Notes under the pieces: generated by a model
Seen by the model: the letters and a program-made list of their open reading frames with translations, nothing else
Told to the model about the DNA's origin: nothing
Database searches by the model: none
Assembly: GCF_932526225.1 (NCBI RefSeq)
Contig: NC_064046.1
Coordinates: 560,001-620,000 of the forward strand
Length of the DNA stretch: 60,000 nt
DNA from: Nematostella vectensis
Taxonomy: Eukaryota; Cnidaria; Anthozoa; Actiniaria; Edwardsiidae
Direction: 5' to 3'
Made by a program: the position numbers and the translations under genes
Shown: positions 35,217-48,200 of the stretch, piece after piece
Numbering within the stretch: the first letter of the stretch is position 1
How the letters are laid out: each line of letters begins with the position of its first letter

Positions 35217-36573
35217 TGTTACGAGGTTTTGGGTGGTTCTTTTATGGTATTGGGGGTAGCCGGGGATCGTACACGCTGAGCAAGGGTTGACCGTCTTCTT
35301 TGTTCTTTATTGCACCGCTTGAGTGTTTACAAATGGTAGAGCTACCACTGGCTAGCGGGAGATTGGCTGTACGAAGGCAAGTACTTTCGGAAGGTAGTAA
35401 AGGAACATCTCTTTCCCGGAAAGTTGACGAAGCCAACTTTAGAGAGTCCTGACTAAACCAACCTAGAGCACTGCCGTGTAGTGTCCTCGCAACAGTTACA
35501 GCACAATCCTAGAGCTAGTTACTATGCTGCTCAATTTATACTAATCGTAATTCGACTTAACGTTTTGCCACAATGAGCATATATAAATTCGTAATTTTCT
35601 TCTTCCATCAATAACGTGCTTGTCATCATAGATATTCGTATCTGCTTCTTGAAAAATATACATATATGTAAACTTGGCTCTTTGGCTCTTTGAAAATTAT
35701 CTTGAATGCATTTGAAATACTTCTGAAACAACTTGTAAAGATAGAATTATACTTCAAACTCCTTTTTTTGTTCAAATGGCGAACGACAAGTTAAATAAGC
35801 TATAATATTTGCTAAGCTGGAGAAATAAAGATATTCAATTCAAAACGATATGAAAAAGAAAAGGAAACTGATATAAGACAAAACTGTAATCCATAAAAAA
35901 AACGATCGACACTGTGATCAGTAGTGATACTATACTTATCTATATTCCTACGAGTTAATCTGTGATCAATTTGCCATACACAAAGTTCTTCTTGCTACTT
36001 TATGGTAAAGCTTGAGGTTTTTTTTTCGCTGTTGTTCTTGCTCTTTTCGAGGTCTCTCTTCACTAATCTGTTTTTTTTTTTTCATTCTTGCTATTCCTTT
36101 TTTTATAGCTTCCCAAAGTTCTTCTTGTTTCTTTTTTTTTCTTGTTAGTTGAACTGATGACGTGTCCGGTTGATTTGTGTTTTGTCAACTCCTTAAAAGA
36201 AGACTTCTGTGGCCAACAGCTTACCCAGTGGGTTCTCCGCCAGTGTTACGAGGTTTTGGGTGGTTCTTTTATGGTATTGGGGGTAGCCGGGGATCGTACA
36301 CGCTGAGCAAGGGTTGACCGTCTTCTTTGTTCTTTATTGCACCGCTTGAGTGTTTACAAATGGTAGAGCTACCACTGGCTAGCGGGAGATTGGCTGTACG
36401 AAGGCAAGTACTTTCGGAAGGTAGTGAAGGAACATCTCTTTCCCGGAAAGTTGACGAAGCCAACTTTAGAGAGTCCTGACTAAACCAACCTAGAGCACTG
36501 CCGTGTAGTGTCCTCGCAACAGTTACAGTACAATCCTAGAGCTAGTTACTATGCTGCTCAATTTATACTAATC
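35217..36573 (-). mobile_element. Possible miniature LTR (TRIM-like) element
   Basis: Two 330-bp direct repeats (35217-35546 and 36244-36573; two differences seen) flank 697 bp with no coding frame. On the minus strand the repeat contains AATAAAG and ends CTCGTAACA. One base further, the internal region begins TGGCGGAGAACCCACTGG, positioned like a primer site. Against this: no TG start exactly at the repeat edge, no polypurine tract at the other junction and no target duplication. A simple segmental duplication remains possible. Confidence 0.5.
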
Positions 36574-38567
36574 TTAATTATAAACTGGTCAAACTGGTTT
36601 TTAGGATGATGTAAGAATAGAAGATCGGGTGTTGACTTTGGGAAGAAAATCAACGATGAAATAATAAATGACTTAGAATAAATTCCTTCGATAGAAATAG
36701 CAAGAGCAGTATAAAAGGAAGAGTTTGACTATAGTAATATGCAAAATTAAGTAATGTAACAGCGGTAAGATTAAGGATAAAAGTAATCATTAAACTATTA
36801 TTTTAGCCTGGCAAATATAAAACCTGTTTTGCTAAACAGTAACTACGCATGCTTAGTCAAACAATGAAGAGATCCACGTAAAGCAAATAAGTGAAATGTC
36901 GAATGGAAAGTGAAAGTAAATATCTGACGTGTCGGAAACCATTTTTGCATAGATTAACAATTCCTTCATAACAACTTTATGACTTGTAATCAGAAGAGAA
37001 AAACAGTGACTCTGACCATCTTTACTCAATGAAGAAGGTCTCTGAAAAGAAACTAAGATTCCTCGTTACAAGACCCCCAAAATGTTTTCTTTATATGTTA
37101 TTTAAAAAGTATTGATGTTATTGTTAATAGTGAACTAAAGGCTTTTAGCTAGTCTATAGAATTTATTTTTATCAATAAAAAGACACGTCCACCGTCTCGA
37201 CGTCACTACGTGTAGTACAGGTGAAGTGACAATATTGTTTATTTACGATAACAATTTCGAACTTTCCGGAGTTGTTTGTTTTGTTTGTAAAACAACAGCA
37301 AAATTATGAGTATCACTCGTTATATGTCCCCTTTGAAGATTGGTATTCGATTGACCCCTGTATTTGAATCGTCATAGTTTTGTTTGATTCTGAGTAATTA
37401 AGTCTAATAAGATAACTTATAAGTCTTTGTACTAAAGTCGGCCAAAGTTAATGACTACGGCTCTGTAAGACCCTTGTTATACAAATTTGCTTGTTTATAA
37501 AGGCACAATGAGGAGTTGTCGTCATGACAAAGATGGATTCTTCAATTGATTGAAGAAGGCTCATTTGCATAGGGCAGGTGAGGGAAAATACCATAGGATT
37601 GCTTCTTTCGGCGCGCAACAAACCTGACGGGAAATAATCATTTAAAAGTATTCTTAAAAAGGAAAATACGTGAACTCATGCAAACATACGGACATGAAAT
37701 AGTGATCCAATAAGGATGGGCACAAAGCAAGGGAAATTTTAAACTCAAGTACCTCTGATTAAGGTAATAAGAATTGTCTTTCGTTTTATTAATTTTCCAC
37801 CTTTAGAAGTCTCTACCTCTGTCAATCATAACAAGGAAAGACGTTTTATGATGTAAAGCAGAGTACTTTTCTTTATCTAAAAAATATTTTCTTGAATAGA
37901 TTATTTTCGAGTGCTGGCAAGATAGTTTACAAAACTTTTTAGATATCAAAATTATTTTTAAAAGGCTTAATGGATTTCTATTGATTCTAAGTGAAAAAGT
38001 GAAAAATATCAAACGTTACCAGAAGTAGGAGTTCCAGTTTGTACAAGTTATATTCTCTCCGACGAAGTTTTGCGAAATTTGTATTTACCCTCAGGAAAAC
38101 CAACAGAACTTATTCTAATGGTGCCTAAACAATTTGAAGCTTTAGCGAGTGGAATATAACAATGTATTGATAAAGAATTCCATAAGGAACCATCTTCAAA
38201 AATATAGATGTAATGACATAATTTTAAAAATATCAATGTTGTGACTTTAATTTTTTAACACTTTGGAGTTACGTGCAATGACCCTAAGCATAGTTATTTC
38301 TGTTATGTAAATGCTCCGCACTGATCTCTTCGCGAGTGACGGACATGCTCCAAGTCGACCTCGGACTCCGAGTATCGAGCGAAGCGAATTTGCGAATGGC
38401 AAGAGGTCAAATAATGGCTTACTGGCTTCTTCAGCTTCTAATTTAGTAACTCTATTAGAACGACTAATTTTCAGTTGAGGGTCGGCCGTTCATATTTTTT
38501 GTTTTTTTTTTTATGGCTGGATATGTTCTTAACGATGTTCATAAATTTTAGTGTATATACCCAATAA

Positions 38568-38789
38568 ATTATTAGGAAGAGAATTACACTATGATGAATA
38601 TAGCAATGATTAGGTTGTTACTATGAGCACAATTTGATTCTGCTTTTTAGAACGCATCAGGACTAAAACAAGAAAACTTTTCTCTGCTATCTAAGCCTCG
38701 GCATGTTCCATGTTCTTAAAATTTGGGGAAATCTCAGGCTGGACGTTCTTATAAAAAGGTTCTTATACAAAAAAAAGAGTGTATTCCCA
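38568..38789 (+). repeat. Dispersed repeat, copy also at 2.9 kb
   Basis: Aligns with 2905-3115 at roughly two-thirds identity by eye (GAGAATTACAC, GCTGCTATCTAA, GACGTTCTTAT blocks). It directly abuts the tail of the possible non-LTR fragment. Confidence 0.6.
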
Positions 38790-39110
38790 CTATTTTATTT
38801 TATTTTATTTAGAGGCTTCCTCCACACTTATACATAAAAATATACGACAAAATACATAAAAAACAGACAAGAATAAGTGCAGAGAGGGAAAGGCGAACGG
38901 ACACGAGGTCCCGGCGAGGCCTGCGGATACTTGAACACTTATCCATAAAATACAAAAACACAGAGACTAATCTAACAGCAATTCAGCCTAAAGGAGCGGC
39001 ATTTAAGGCACGCTGTTTTCCATGTGCGGACCCGGTCGGGGTCAAAGTCAGAGTCTAGTTTGTTGAAATATAGTGTTTTTACACTGTGAGATTGCAACAC
39101 TTTTGTCTCT
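38790..39110 (-). mobile_element. Possible 3' end of a truncated non-LTR retrotransposon
   Basis: On the minus strand an open stretch ending SDFDPDRVRTWKTACLKCRS and a stop is followed by ~200 nt of 3' sequence and a (TAAAA)n tail at about 38790-38812. That arrangement fits a 5'-truncated LINE. No RT motif remains, so the family is unknown. Confidence 0.35.
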
Positions 39111-39713
39111 TAGGGGCCAAAGGATAACAAATTAATGGTTATGTCCATGTATGTTGTTTTCCAAGACATTTTCATTCTTCCATGGACATTCTTGAAACCA
39201 TAGAGTGCGATCGCCAAAATTTCCAAATATCGTTAGACGTCAGTATCAAAATCATAAGTACGTCTTTGTTGTCAATGCGCGAGAGATGTTGGATTACCTA
39301 AGGAGGTTTTAAAACGATTCGGCACCAATCGTGAAACCCGTTAAGATATGAGTAGCGATCCTAGTTCTACAGGCGGAGAACGTGGGGGGGGAGGGGGTAA
39401 CAAAGATCGTACGCTTTTCGTGGAATCCATAATGAGGATCAGTGAAGTAAAGGTTGATTCTCACTTGGACGCGAGCGCAGGGCACGTCTGATTCTCAAAC
39501 AAAGCAATACGATTATGGTGATTTTTATAATAATACTGGTCAGGTGTTTTCCGAACTACTCATTATAGCTTAATCATAAACATCTTTTTAATAATATTAA
39601 ATGTATTATTATTATCCATTACTGGATAGAATAAATGGGCGCCTACTGCCGGAAGCGTATTGCGCACGGGAAATAAACATTAACAGATATTGCCTTGGCG
39701 AACAGCCCAGGGA

Positions 39714-39791
39714 AGCCTAACTGGCGCAGTTGGCAGAGCGTCGCTCTATAGTGCCTGTGCAGCTTACTCACCGGGTTCGATTCCCGGTACC
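39714..39791 (+). mobile_element. tRNA-derived SINE head or tRNA pseudogene
   Basis: Perfect A box (TGGCGCAGTTGG, 39722-39733) and B box (GGTTCGATTCC, 39774-39784), with a good T-stem (CCGGG...CCCGG). The acceptor arms do not pair and the box spacing is 6-8 nt too long, so a working tRNA is unlikely. Confidence 0.65.
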
Positions 39792-39864
39792 GACTTCAGT
39801 TGAGTTAGCTATTTCTCAAATTTGCTCCAAGGGGTTTTTTCCGTGTTCTTCGGTTTTTCTCTAC

Positions 39865-39985
39865 GGCCCGTAGCCGGGGGTTCGCAAGAACCACCCCACT
39901 GACTGAAAGTACCACTGCAAACTAGTACGAGCTACCTTAGAGAAACGGTGCGCTAAATGGGTCAACGAACCCCCTCCTTTCAAAT
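39865..39985 (-). mobile_element. Degraded relative of MITE C
   Basis: The reverse complement of MITE C aligns from CCGTAGCCGGGGG through AACCACCCCACT, GTACCACTGC and GGTCAACGAACCCCC. Ends and target duplication are no longer clear. It lies just right of a tRNA-like sequence. Confidence 0.6.
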
Positions 39986-41176
39986 AAGGGCGGCAAATAT
40001 GTAGGGGGCAACGTTTTTTGGGGCGCGTATTTAGGGGGGGTCACATTTTGGGGGGGCTGTCATTAAAGGGGGGGTTACATTTTTTTGGGCGTCGAATTTA
40101 AGTCTGGTTTTAATATAATACTGAGCAAGAGAGTCATTCTTGAAATAAAAATTTTATCCAGTTTACAATGTTTATTGTTCAGGTACCAATCTTGTCTTTA
40201 TATAAATAAATTTAGAGAAACCTTCTCATGGATGACAGACAAAGCTGCCCGTTCAAATCAGTTGAACAAAACGAATACTTTAAAATGTTGCAAAAACTAG
40301 TCTAAAATGTCCTTATTAAAATTGTTTTCTAGCGACACCAGTATTTCGTGTTTATCTCTGTGCCACTCTTAAACTAGCAAAAGTGAAGGTTCATACTTAA
40401 ATAAATAGGACAAAATTGCCATGCTAGCCGATCTATATTTTAGTAAAGGTTATATTCAGCTATACTCAGTATGCATATCAAGTCTCTGTTGTTTTTTAGA
40501 GATATAATTATTGAATATAAAAATGTGGAGGTGGTGGCGGGGAGCAAATTTTTGGGCGTCCAGTCTAGGGGGGGGGGGGGGACGCGATTTTTGGGGCTTG
40601 AGGAGGGGCCAAAATTTTTGAGTCACTACGCAGCTCTTACAAGCTGCAATTTAATTGGGCAAACGAACAATAACCGCACCTCGACACAAAGAACGAGAAG
40701 AATAGAGAAAAAAGAACTCTTTTGTAGAACAAAGATAATAGGAGACAAAGCAGCTGCGTACTTACTCAAATTTTTGAGCCCAGGGTTTGGCAAAATAGCC
40801 GGCCCAACCCCCTCCCCCCCCCCCAGTAATTAATGACCGCTCCCTCTGGTGGCCAGTTAACGAGCCCTTGTCACATTCGTTGTTGTTTCTATTCAACAAA
40901 GCCACATGACAATGACGCAAAAGCTTCCGAAAATCAGTTGATGCATTGTCGCACTTGGTATTTTGCTAGGATAACAAAATGGCGGCTTAGAGAACTCTTT
41001 AAATCTGAAAACGGCTCAGAAATGCATTTGTTTGGTGTTTCAGCCATTGTTTTCTCATCACGTCTAGAACATGGTTGTTGATTTTTATGACCAGTAACTA
41101 AAGTAACTAAACAAATGGTACGCTATAGTATACTATGAATAATAATATAAATAAGACTTTGACAAAACTAGTAATA

Positions 41177-41572
41177 CTATGCAAACTATACTATACTATA
41201 CTATACTATACTATACTATACTATACTATACTATACTATACTATACTATACTATACTATACTATACTATACTATACTATACTATACTATACTATACTATA
41301 CTATACTATACTATACTATACTATACTATACTATACTATACTATACTATACTATACTATACTATACTATACTATACTATACTATACTATACTATACTATA
41401 CTATACTATACTATACTATACTATACTATACTATACTATACTATACTATACTATACTATACTATACTATACTATACTATACTATACTATACTATACTATA
41501 CTATACTATACTATACTATACTATACTATACTATACTATACTATACTATACTATACTATACTATACTACTTA
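41177..41572. repeat. (TATAC)n pentanucleotide microsatellite, about 79 perfect units
   Basis: Almost 400 bp of uninterrupted CTATA/TATAC repeat. It leaves long open frames on the plus strand (Leu-Tyr-Tyr-Thr-Ile periodicity) that are not genes. Perfection suggests recent expansion. Confidence 0.98.
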
Positions 41573-42205
41573 AAGTCAAGATAAATTATGAATATTGTTA
41601 TGTGAATAATTATTATCGACACACATATCGATAATGCATCAAGCTCAATGTATTGGCTCTGGTACTTTTTGATATTTATTTGTTTATTAAAAAGGGGTGG
41701 GAAAAAAGGGGAAATCGCTAAGTGATGGATCTAATCGAAATTTGTTGCAGTTTCTTGGTATCTGGTCAAATAATATAAAGCCAAATATACATATTTCATT
41801 CTGTCGTAATGATATTCGTTAAGTCCATTCAACGGTTTAATCAGTTGGTCGTATTAATTATTCAAAACGTTTATCTCTCAGAACTTAAAAGTTTTCTCGG
41901 TGGAGGGCGGTTGTTGACTGATCAAGACAGTTCGCTGTAGAACTTCTGGCGACAGTGCTATGTTTTATGCCCGGTGCTGGTCATTTTAGTAAGAAGGTGC
42001 AGGAAGGTAGACTACTTTCCCACCTGCCGTACTTAACACGCTTAATTTTTATACATTTTGCAAACTTATGAATAATTTCAAACACTGACAAAAAAACATT
42101 CTCTGCTTTTTTTGGTTGGCACAAACTAAATTTCATTTTATCTCTTATTCAGCTTTTCAGTGAAGACAGGGGAAGTTGGAACTGATTTCAGGAAAGTTCA
42201 CGAAA

Positions 42206-42229
42206 ATGGGAATTTGTCCTCTGACAAAG
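42206..42229 (+). CDS. PKD gene exon 1, start codon and first 8 residues
   Basis: A 24-nt coding segment, MGICPLTK. ATG 42206 is in a favourable context (A at -3, G at +4) and the donor is AAAG/GTAAGG. Upstream, a pyrimidine-rich stretch ending TTTTCAG at about 42161 could be the acceptor of a 5' UTR exon. It is accepted because it joins exon 2 in phase to form a complete signal peptide. Confidence 0.65.
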
Positions 42230-45200
42230 GTAAGGAAGGTCTTTTCACTTGTCTCTCGTGCAAGGAAATGGTGCTTGCTAATTAACTGGCATTTTATACT
42301 GTTTAGATACACTGCATTTTTGTTTGTTTAAAACAAGTTGAATCATATTGATATCCCAAGTGGGATTTTCCGAAATGAGAATTTGCAGTGTGCTGAAATA
42401 TTTACAAGCGAGGTTTTACAAAAAAGATCTCGGAGATCTGTTTTCAAGAAGAAAGAGTAATTTGGGAGTGCCCGTCAGCGATCGAGAAATGCATTTATTA
42501 TTTCTATCTTTGGGGTTCTATTAGTCGATTTTTAACAGCTATTTTTACAGAAAAACAACAGCGACGTATTATAATACATGTATTTGGATATAGCTATAAA
42601 AAAGCCATTGCATTAATCAAGTGCAGTAATCTTCTTTTCTACTTCGCTTCGATTTTTTTATTTATAGTGATCAAACAGTTACGTTTTGTTTGTTGTTTAT
42701 CAGCGGTCACATAAAACAAGTAACAAAAAGCAAAATGGGTCACCTTCTAAACATTTAATTTTGCATCTATAATTTGTTGCTTTAAAGGACTTGATTAGCG
42801 TCATCAGGCCCGTAGCCAGGATTTTGAGCAGGGGGGTTCGTTTACCCGTTTAGCGGACCATTTTTTCTTAGGAAGCTCGTCCTAGCTCGCAGTGGTACTC
42901 AATCTTCCTTCATCAGAGCGGACCTTCCAGTCGAGTGGGGTGGTTATTCCGAACCCCTCGAACACCCCCTGGCTACTGGTCTGGCCTGGCCTCTAAGAGC
43001 TGGCCTGGTCATTGACACTAAAGAGTTTTTATCAACTCCTTTGCTGTATGTCCAATGATTTGCTAACACTATTTTGTACATTTTAAGGTTGTGCTACTAT
43101 TTGGAGCTATTCTAGCAGGTAAATGAATCTATTGTTTGCGACTCGCGCTACTGTTTTTAAACAATGCTAATTTATTTATTTTGTTTAATGAATGATGAAT
43201 TTAATGAATTTAATCAATTGATAGCCTGCGAACCGGCTCTCTTGTGTGTTTTCGTTGTTCAGAATCCCCTGTGGCATGGTCGGCACAGGAGTCCCGACAC
43301 CCCCAAACAGAAATTTCCGAATTAACCCACTGGAGAGCCGGCTAGCAGGCTAATCAATTAAGTTTGAATTACACTCACCGATGACACTCTTTTACCGCAT
43401 CTTTTACTTATTATTTTATGATCAATTCCCCAGGCCCTATTTGCACGGCGACTTCGTCTACTCTGTCCTTTAATATCACAAGCGCCTACTTGCGCGTCGA
43501 TCAAAAGGTGATCTTGTGTGTGAGAAAAAAGTTACGTCATATTCAGCTATTTCAATAAACGTCGGCGATGCAAATGGCGAATGGTAGTTGTAAGACAAAT
43601 CGCGGCTTGTAAGTATAATTCCCCTTAAGAGTAAAGAGTAAGTTAACTTATCAAACGAGTTATTCACATTTTCCTGCTTTAAATGAAATATGATGAGTCC
43701 CTATCCATTTTTGGATAGTAGCACTGCCGTTTGCCATTTGCTCTGACAACGTATTTTAAAATAGGTTAATAGGTTTATTTAATGATACAATCCTAATCGT
43801 ATAAGACTTCGTTCCTTTTGTTATTGTACACAATTGAAAACCCAATAAAAATTAATTGATTGATAGGTGAACATGACGGTGAACGAACATACGGGAATCA
43901 CCGTGACGGGCTACACCTTCGACTTTGGTGACACCAAAACTGCATCGTTCACCGATAGAACAACAGTGAGTACAGCTGTACTATTAACAACGGGCAGTCG
44001 GTCATCGCCTACTCAAGACCTTTACCGTTCTATTAAATACACAACCCCCCTGGGGGGGGGGGGGGGGTCTTGCCATGCCGACTTGATAGGGATGCTCGTC
44101 GTATTTTAGGGGTCAACGTTGGACCTCAGGTATTTTTTAGGGGGTATCCGAAGAAAAAGGCTTTTCTCTTAGAAATGGTTAGAAATGGTCACTGCTTGAA
44201 ACAGTCAAGGTGGCCACGCTGGCGTGCGTCGCAATGTAACTTCAGAGTATATAACCTGTTTATTTTTCATTCCGTTTGCAGCTGGTTACACATCAGTACG
44301 GTACATCCGGGATATATACCATCACGCTCTCTGTCACCGGAAATACACCGATGACTGTCTCAAAAAATGTGTCTGTAAGACATGCACTTACAAACATGGT
44401 GGGTACTTTTCTTAAAAAGCATAGGCCAACCAATTTTTTTTTACCTTTGAGGGAGAGGGGGGGGGGGGTGTTTGGGAAAAAAAATCATATGGCCGCGGTG
44501 TTACACGGAACAGCTTGCAATAACATTTCGTCTTGCAACTGTTGCGTCAATTTTTGATAGTACGTCAATTTTTAGCGCAACATGGCACAGGCCTGTTCCT
44601 ATCGCCCTTGCACGTTACACGATACAATTTTAAGCGCAACATCTATTGGCAACATAAGTTTAGTACCCAGTCTTCGCGCGGTGGCTCTTTTGTAAACAAA
44701 GATGGCGGTAGAGCGGTGGACTCTTCGTCGACCTGCAAACTTTGTTTTGATGCTTTTACTAGTTGAGAAATCTGATGATGATAAAAAAGATCTCAGCAAC
44801 GTAATAATTCCTTGGACAAGGAAATGAATAAAAAGAGGCAATAAAAGGCCTGAGGCCTTGCGCGAAAAGTTGATGGCGTTCATGTTACACGGGGCAACAA
44901 CTTTCTGAATATTCGTCATCTTGCATTACGAGTTTTTTAATTCAAGTAAAAAACTCGCAACGTGTTGCCGAGCTAGAAACTGCGCGAAAATTTGTTCCGG
45001 TAGCCATGTTGAACGGCATCAACGTTTCGTGATGCAGCGTCGCGCTTAAAGTTGTCGTGAGCTGTGCCACCTTTAGGTCAGGCATGGGTTTGTCATTCGA
45101 ATTCAGTCATTGCCAAAAAAAAACTAGAGAAACCCCAGACAGTTACATAAATAAACATAAATAAACTTATTGTTATAAATCTAGTTTTTAAACCAAACAC

Positions 45201-48200
45201 CAAAATTTATACAAATCTATTGGTATCAAAACCGAAAACTAGACTGAAAACAAGCTGATTTTAAGAATAGTGATTGTATCAGCGATTCTAGAGTTTTGTG
45301 ACCTAAGAAATCACGCATCCAAGTCTGATGAACGAGCTTTCATGCTAATAAAAATATTACCCTCCGCAGTCTATCAGTTTGAATTCTACGCTGTGCATTG
45401 TGGGATCTACGGTAGGTTTCGTCCCCACCCTAGTCCCCCCGGTCGAAGCCAATGTCTATGGCTATCTTATGAACACCAGTGCCGCTGCCTGGATAGCGGG
45501 CACAAGCATTCCGTGTACCGAGCCTGGTGTGTTCAAGCTGGCTGTGTTCGCGGATAACATTGTGAGCGCGGTGTTACTGAGATGTGCTGCTAACATCACT
45601 GGTAAGTTGGATCATTCGGTCGATTGACAAAACGTTGTCGGCTTCGCGACAAGCCCGCATGTAAGCATGGGTAAAAACCACTGAAGCGCCTAGCTGCTTA
45701 GCTGCATACAGTCGATCGACAAAAGGTTCCCGTCAACCGGCTTCGTGACTACGCGACAAGCCCGCATGTAAGCATGGGTAAAAAACACTGAAGCGCCTAG
45801 CTGCTTAGCTGCATACAGTCGATCGACAAAAGGTTCTCGTCAACCGGCTTCGCGACTACGAGACAAGCCCGCATGTAAGCATGGGTAAAAAACACTGAAG
45901 CGCCTAGCTGCTTAGCTGCATACAGTCGATCGACAAAAGGTTCTCGTCAACCGGCTTCGTGACTACGCGACAAGCCCGCATGTAAGCATGGTTAAAAACC
46001 ACTGAAGCGCCTAGCTGCATATATTAGCCACCGCATAACTTCAGGCAGACGCTGTGGCGAATTATTGGCATTTTCACGGGCGTCAGTGGAATTCTTAAAT
46101 GAATTTCGTTGGTTTTCGTACCTAATAATGCGTCTTGCTTCGTGTTGTTAGGCTTTTTAATGTGTGTTTATGTCAACCTGGTAACCCGATCAAACCTTTT
46201 TTTAACCTACAGCGGTAGACGCGAGTTTTAGCCTCTCAAGGGACGTCATTAGCAACGGGTCTGCAGTTACGATCACAGCCATCCTTGGTTCCCCATATTT
46301 GTAAGTGATCACGTTTTCAAAGCTTCATCACGTGATCTTGTGCATTATTTACTGGCTATGATAAACATTTTTTCACCCGTATTATCGAAGCCAATAGGGA
46401 CTTTAAGATGCGACAACGGCTACACACTTTAACGCTTGGCGACAAATTCCACAATAGTTTTGATGAAATTACCTAACTTTATATTCAGGAACAAACAGAA
46501 ATTAACCGTAAGCTTCATTTCTAGAATAGGAAACAGAGAAAAGTGAATTTATACTTCAACCGACAACGTACTCGCCAGACCGTAAAACTTGAAATTTCAC
46601 GTCGTGTTTTGGCGGAGAACGGCTGGAAATCTATCAGACAAAACGCATTTTCACGTGCAGCCTTTCACGAGGGGGACGTTGGGGTTTGCGGTATTGCGGT
46701 ATCGGCGTTAGTTTCAAACGTGCGGTGATGCGGTATTCGTGAACCCTACGGTGTGCGAGATTTTTGCTTTCAAACCGCGGTATTGCGGAATTTTTGTCGT
46801 TCTGCGGTGCGCGGGATTGTGTATTTAGATTATTTAGAGATTCTTTAGAGAAACTGCATAAAGACGTGTGTAATATGTAATAAAAACCCTATCAAAGCAG
46901 TCAAGCAGCATGTCGAAGGTGAGAATATTATAATTGTTTCTCGTGACGAAATGCAGATTTGACAGAACGGAAGAACGTATTCGAAGTAAGAGAAAAAACA
47001 CACCTAAGGACAGGGGTTATTACGACTTTTAACTTTATATACGGTAAACATCACGAGTTTTCTACGAAGTTTTATCACGTTTGCGATGCAGAGTGACTTT
47101 TAGAGCTTAGTAATCGGTACAGTTCGTACCATAACGCTTGTTTTACGAACAACTATTGTCAGTATGCGGTATTCTCGATTTTTTGTGTGCGGTAATGCGG
47201 TATTGAGCACCCCCCAACGTCCCCCTCTTTCACTTCACAAATTAATTCCGTTGTTTTCTACCGTCGCCGTACTCGTAGCCGTACTCGTATCTTAAAGTCC
47301 CTATTAGCGGTGCCTATTACTTTAGACCCGTTTTCCGGAATTCAGCAATTATATGCTGGTTTATGTTGGTCATAATTAAAAAAAAAAACAGAACTGGACC
47401 GAAATGCATTATATACCGTAATATATATCTGATGATATGAAGATCAAAACTGCTGATCTTATAGGCTTACCAGGCCTTTTCTAGGTAGCGAGGGCCTTCC
47501 GTTGCTTTATCTTGGGCGGAAGCTCATTGAAAAGTTTCGCTCCCTGGAAAGCGGAACCCTGCTCAAAATTTCGGCAGTTCTTGTATCAAAAGTGTGATAT
47601 GGTTTTAGTGTCTTTAGGGAAGAGACCTGTAGCATTCTTAGATATATATATATTGTCGGTGGTACGATTATTTATAAAAGAACAAATCACCCAACCTTAG
47701 AATCGAAAGAAAATGTAATCTCTGATGATACAAAAAAAAAGATAAAAGCTCACCTTACTACCCACGTGACCCTCGTCACTCACGTGACCCTCGTCACCAA
47801 CGTGACCTTCGTGACCGTGCAAAGTGTGTACTTTATAGAGAACAACCCATAAGATCAAGAACACACCACATCAACAACAAAATGGGATGCATACGCTAAA
47901 TGAATTCATTTGCGACCTCGAACACCTTTTGATTACTCTCTTTTTCTTACGCAGGAGAACCCTCACCATTGATGGTAGTTCAAAACTCATGACAACCAAC
48001 TCCATAGATGAGACTTTTTACTCTACAAGCCCCCCGGAAGGATTTCCAATCACACTGTCTATTGATGATGGAGCGAGAATAGCTCAAAGCACCAAGTACC
48101 TGAAAGTGATAACCGGGCTGAGTCCGCCGTTTACGTTGAACCATAAGAGCAGTGTCGGCATGGGTATGCCTTTTGTTGTCAACGCCTCTGTGCAGGGACC

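Larger units (their letters stand above)
29739..42205. other. Gene-poor stretch left of the PKD gene
   Basis: Holds the inverted-repeat element at 33.8 kb, the 330-bp direct repeats, the possible LINE tail, a tRNA-like sequence, G-rich tracts (39995-40100, 40545-40615) and the pentanucleotide array. No coding exon recognised. Confidence 0.55.

Noticed and set aside
39714-39791. Functional tRNA gene
   Set aside because: A and B boxes are good, but acceptor arms do not pair, the anticodon stem is broken and the spacing is too long.
39995-40615. G-rich runs as a regulatory G-quadruplex cluster
   Set aside because: Runs of G with T-rich spacers are suggestive but look like degraded transposon sequence, and nothing ties them to a gene.
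41135-41634. 149-151-codon Leu-Tyr-Tyr-Thr-Ile frames
   Set aside because: Translation of the perfect (TATAC)n array.
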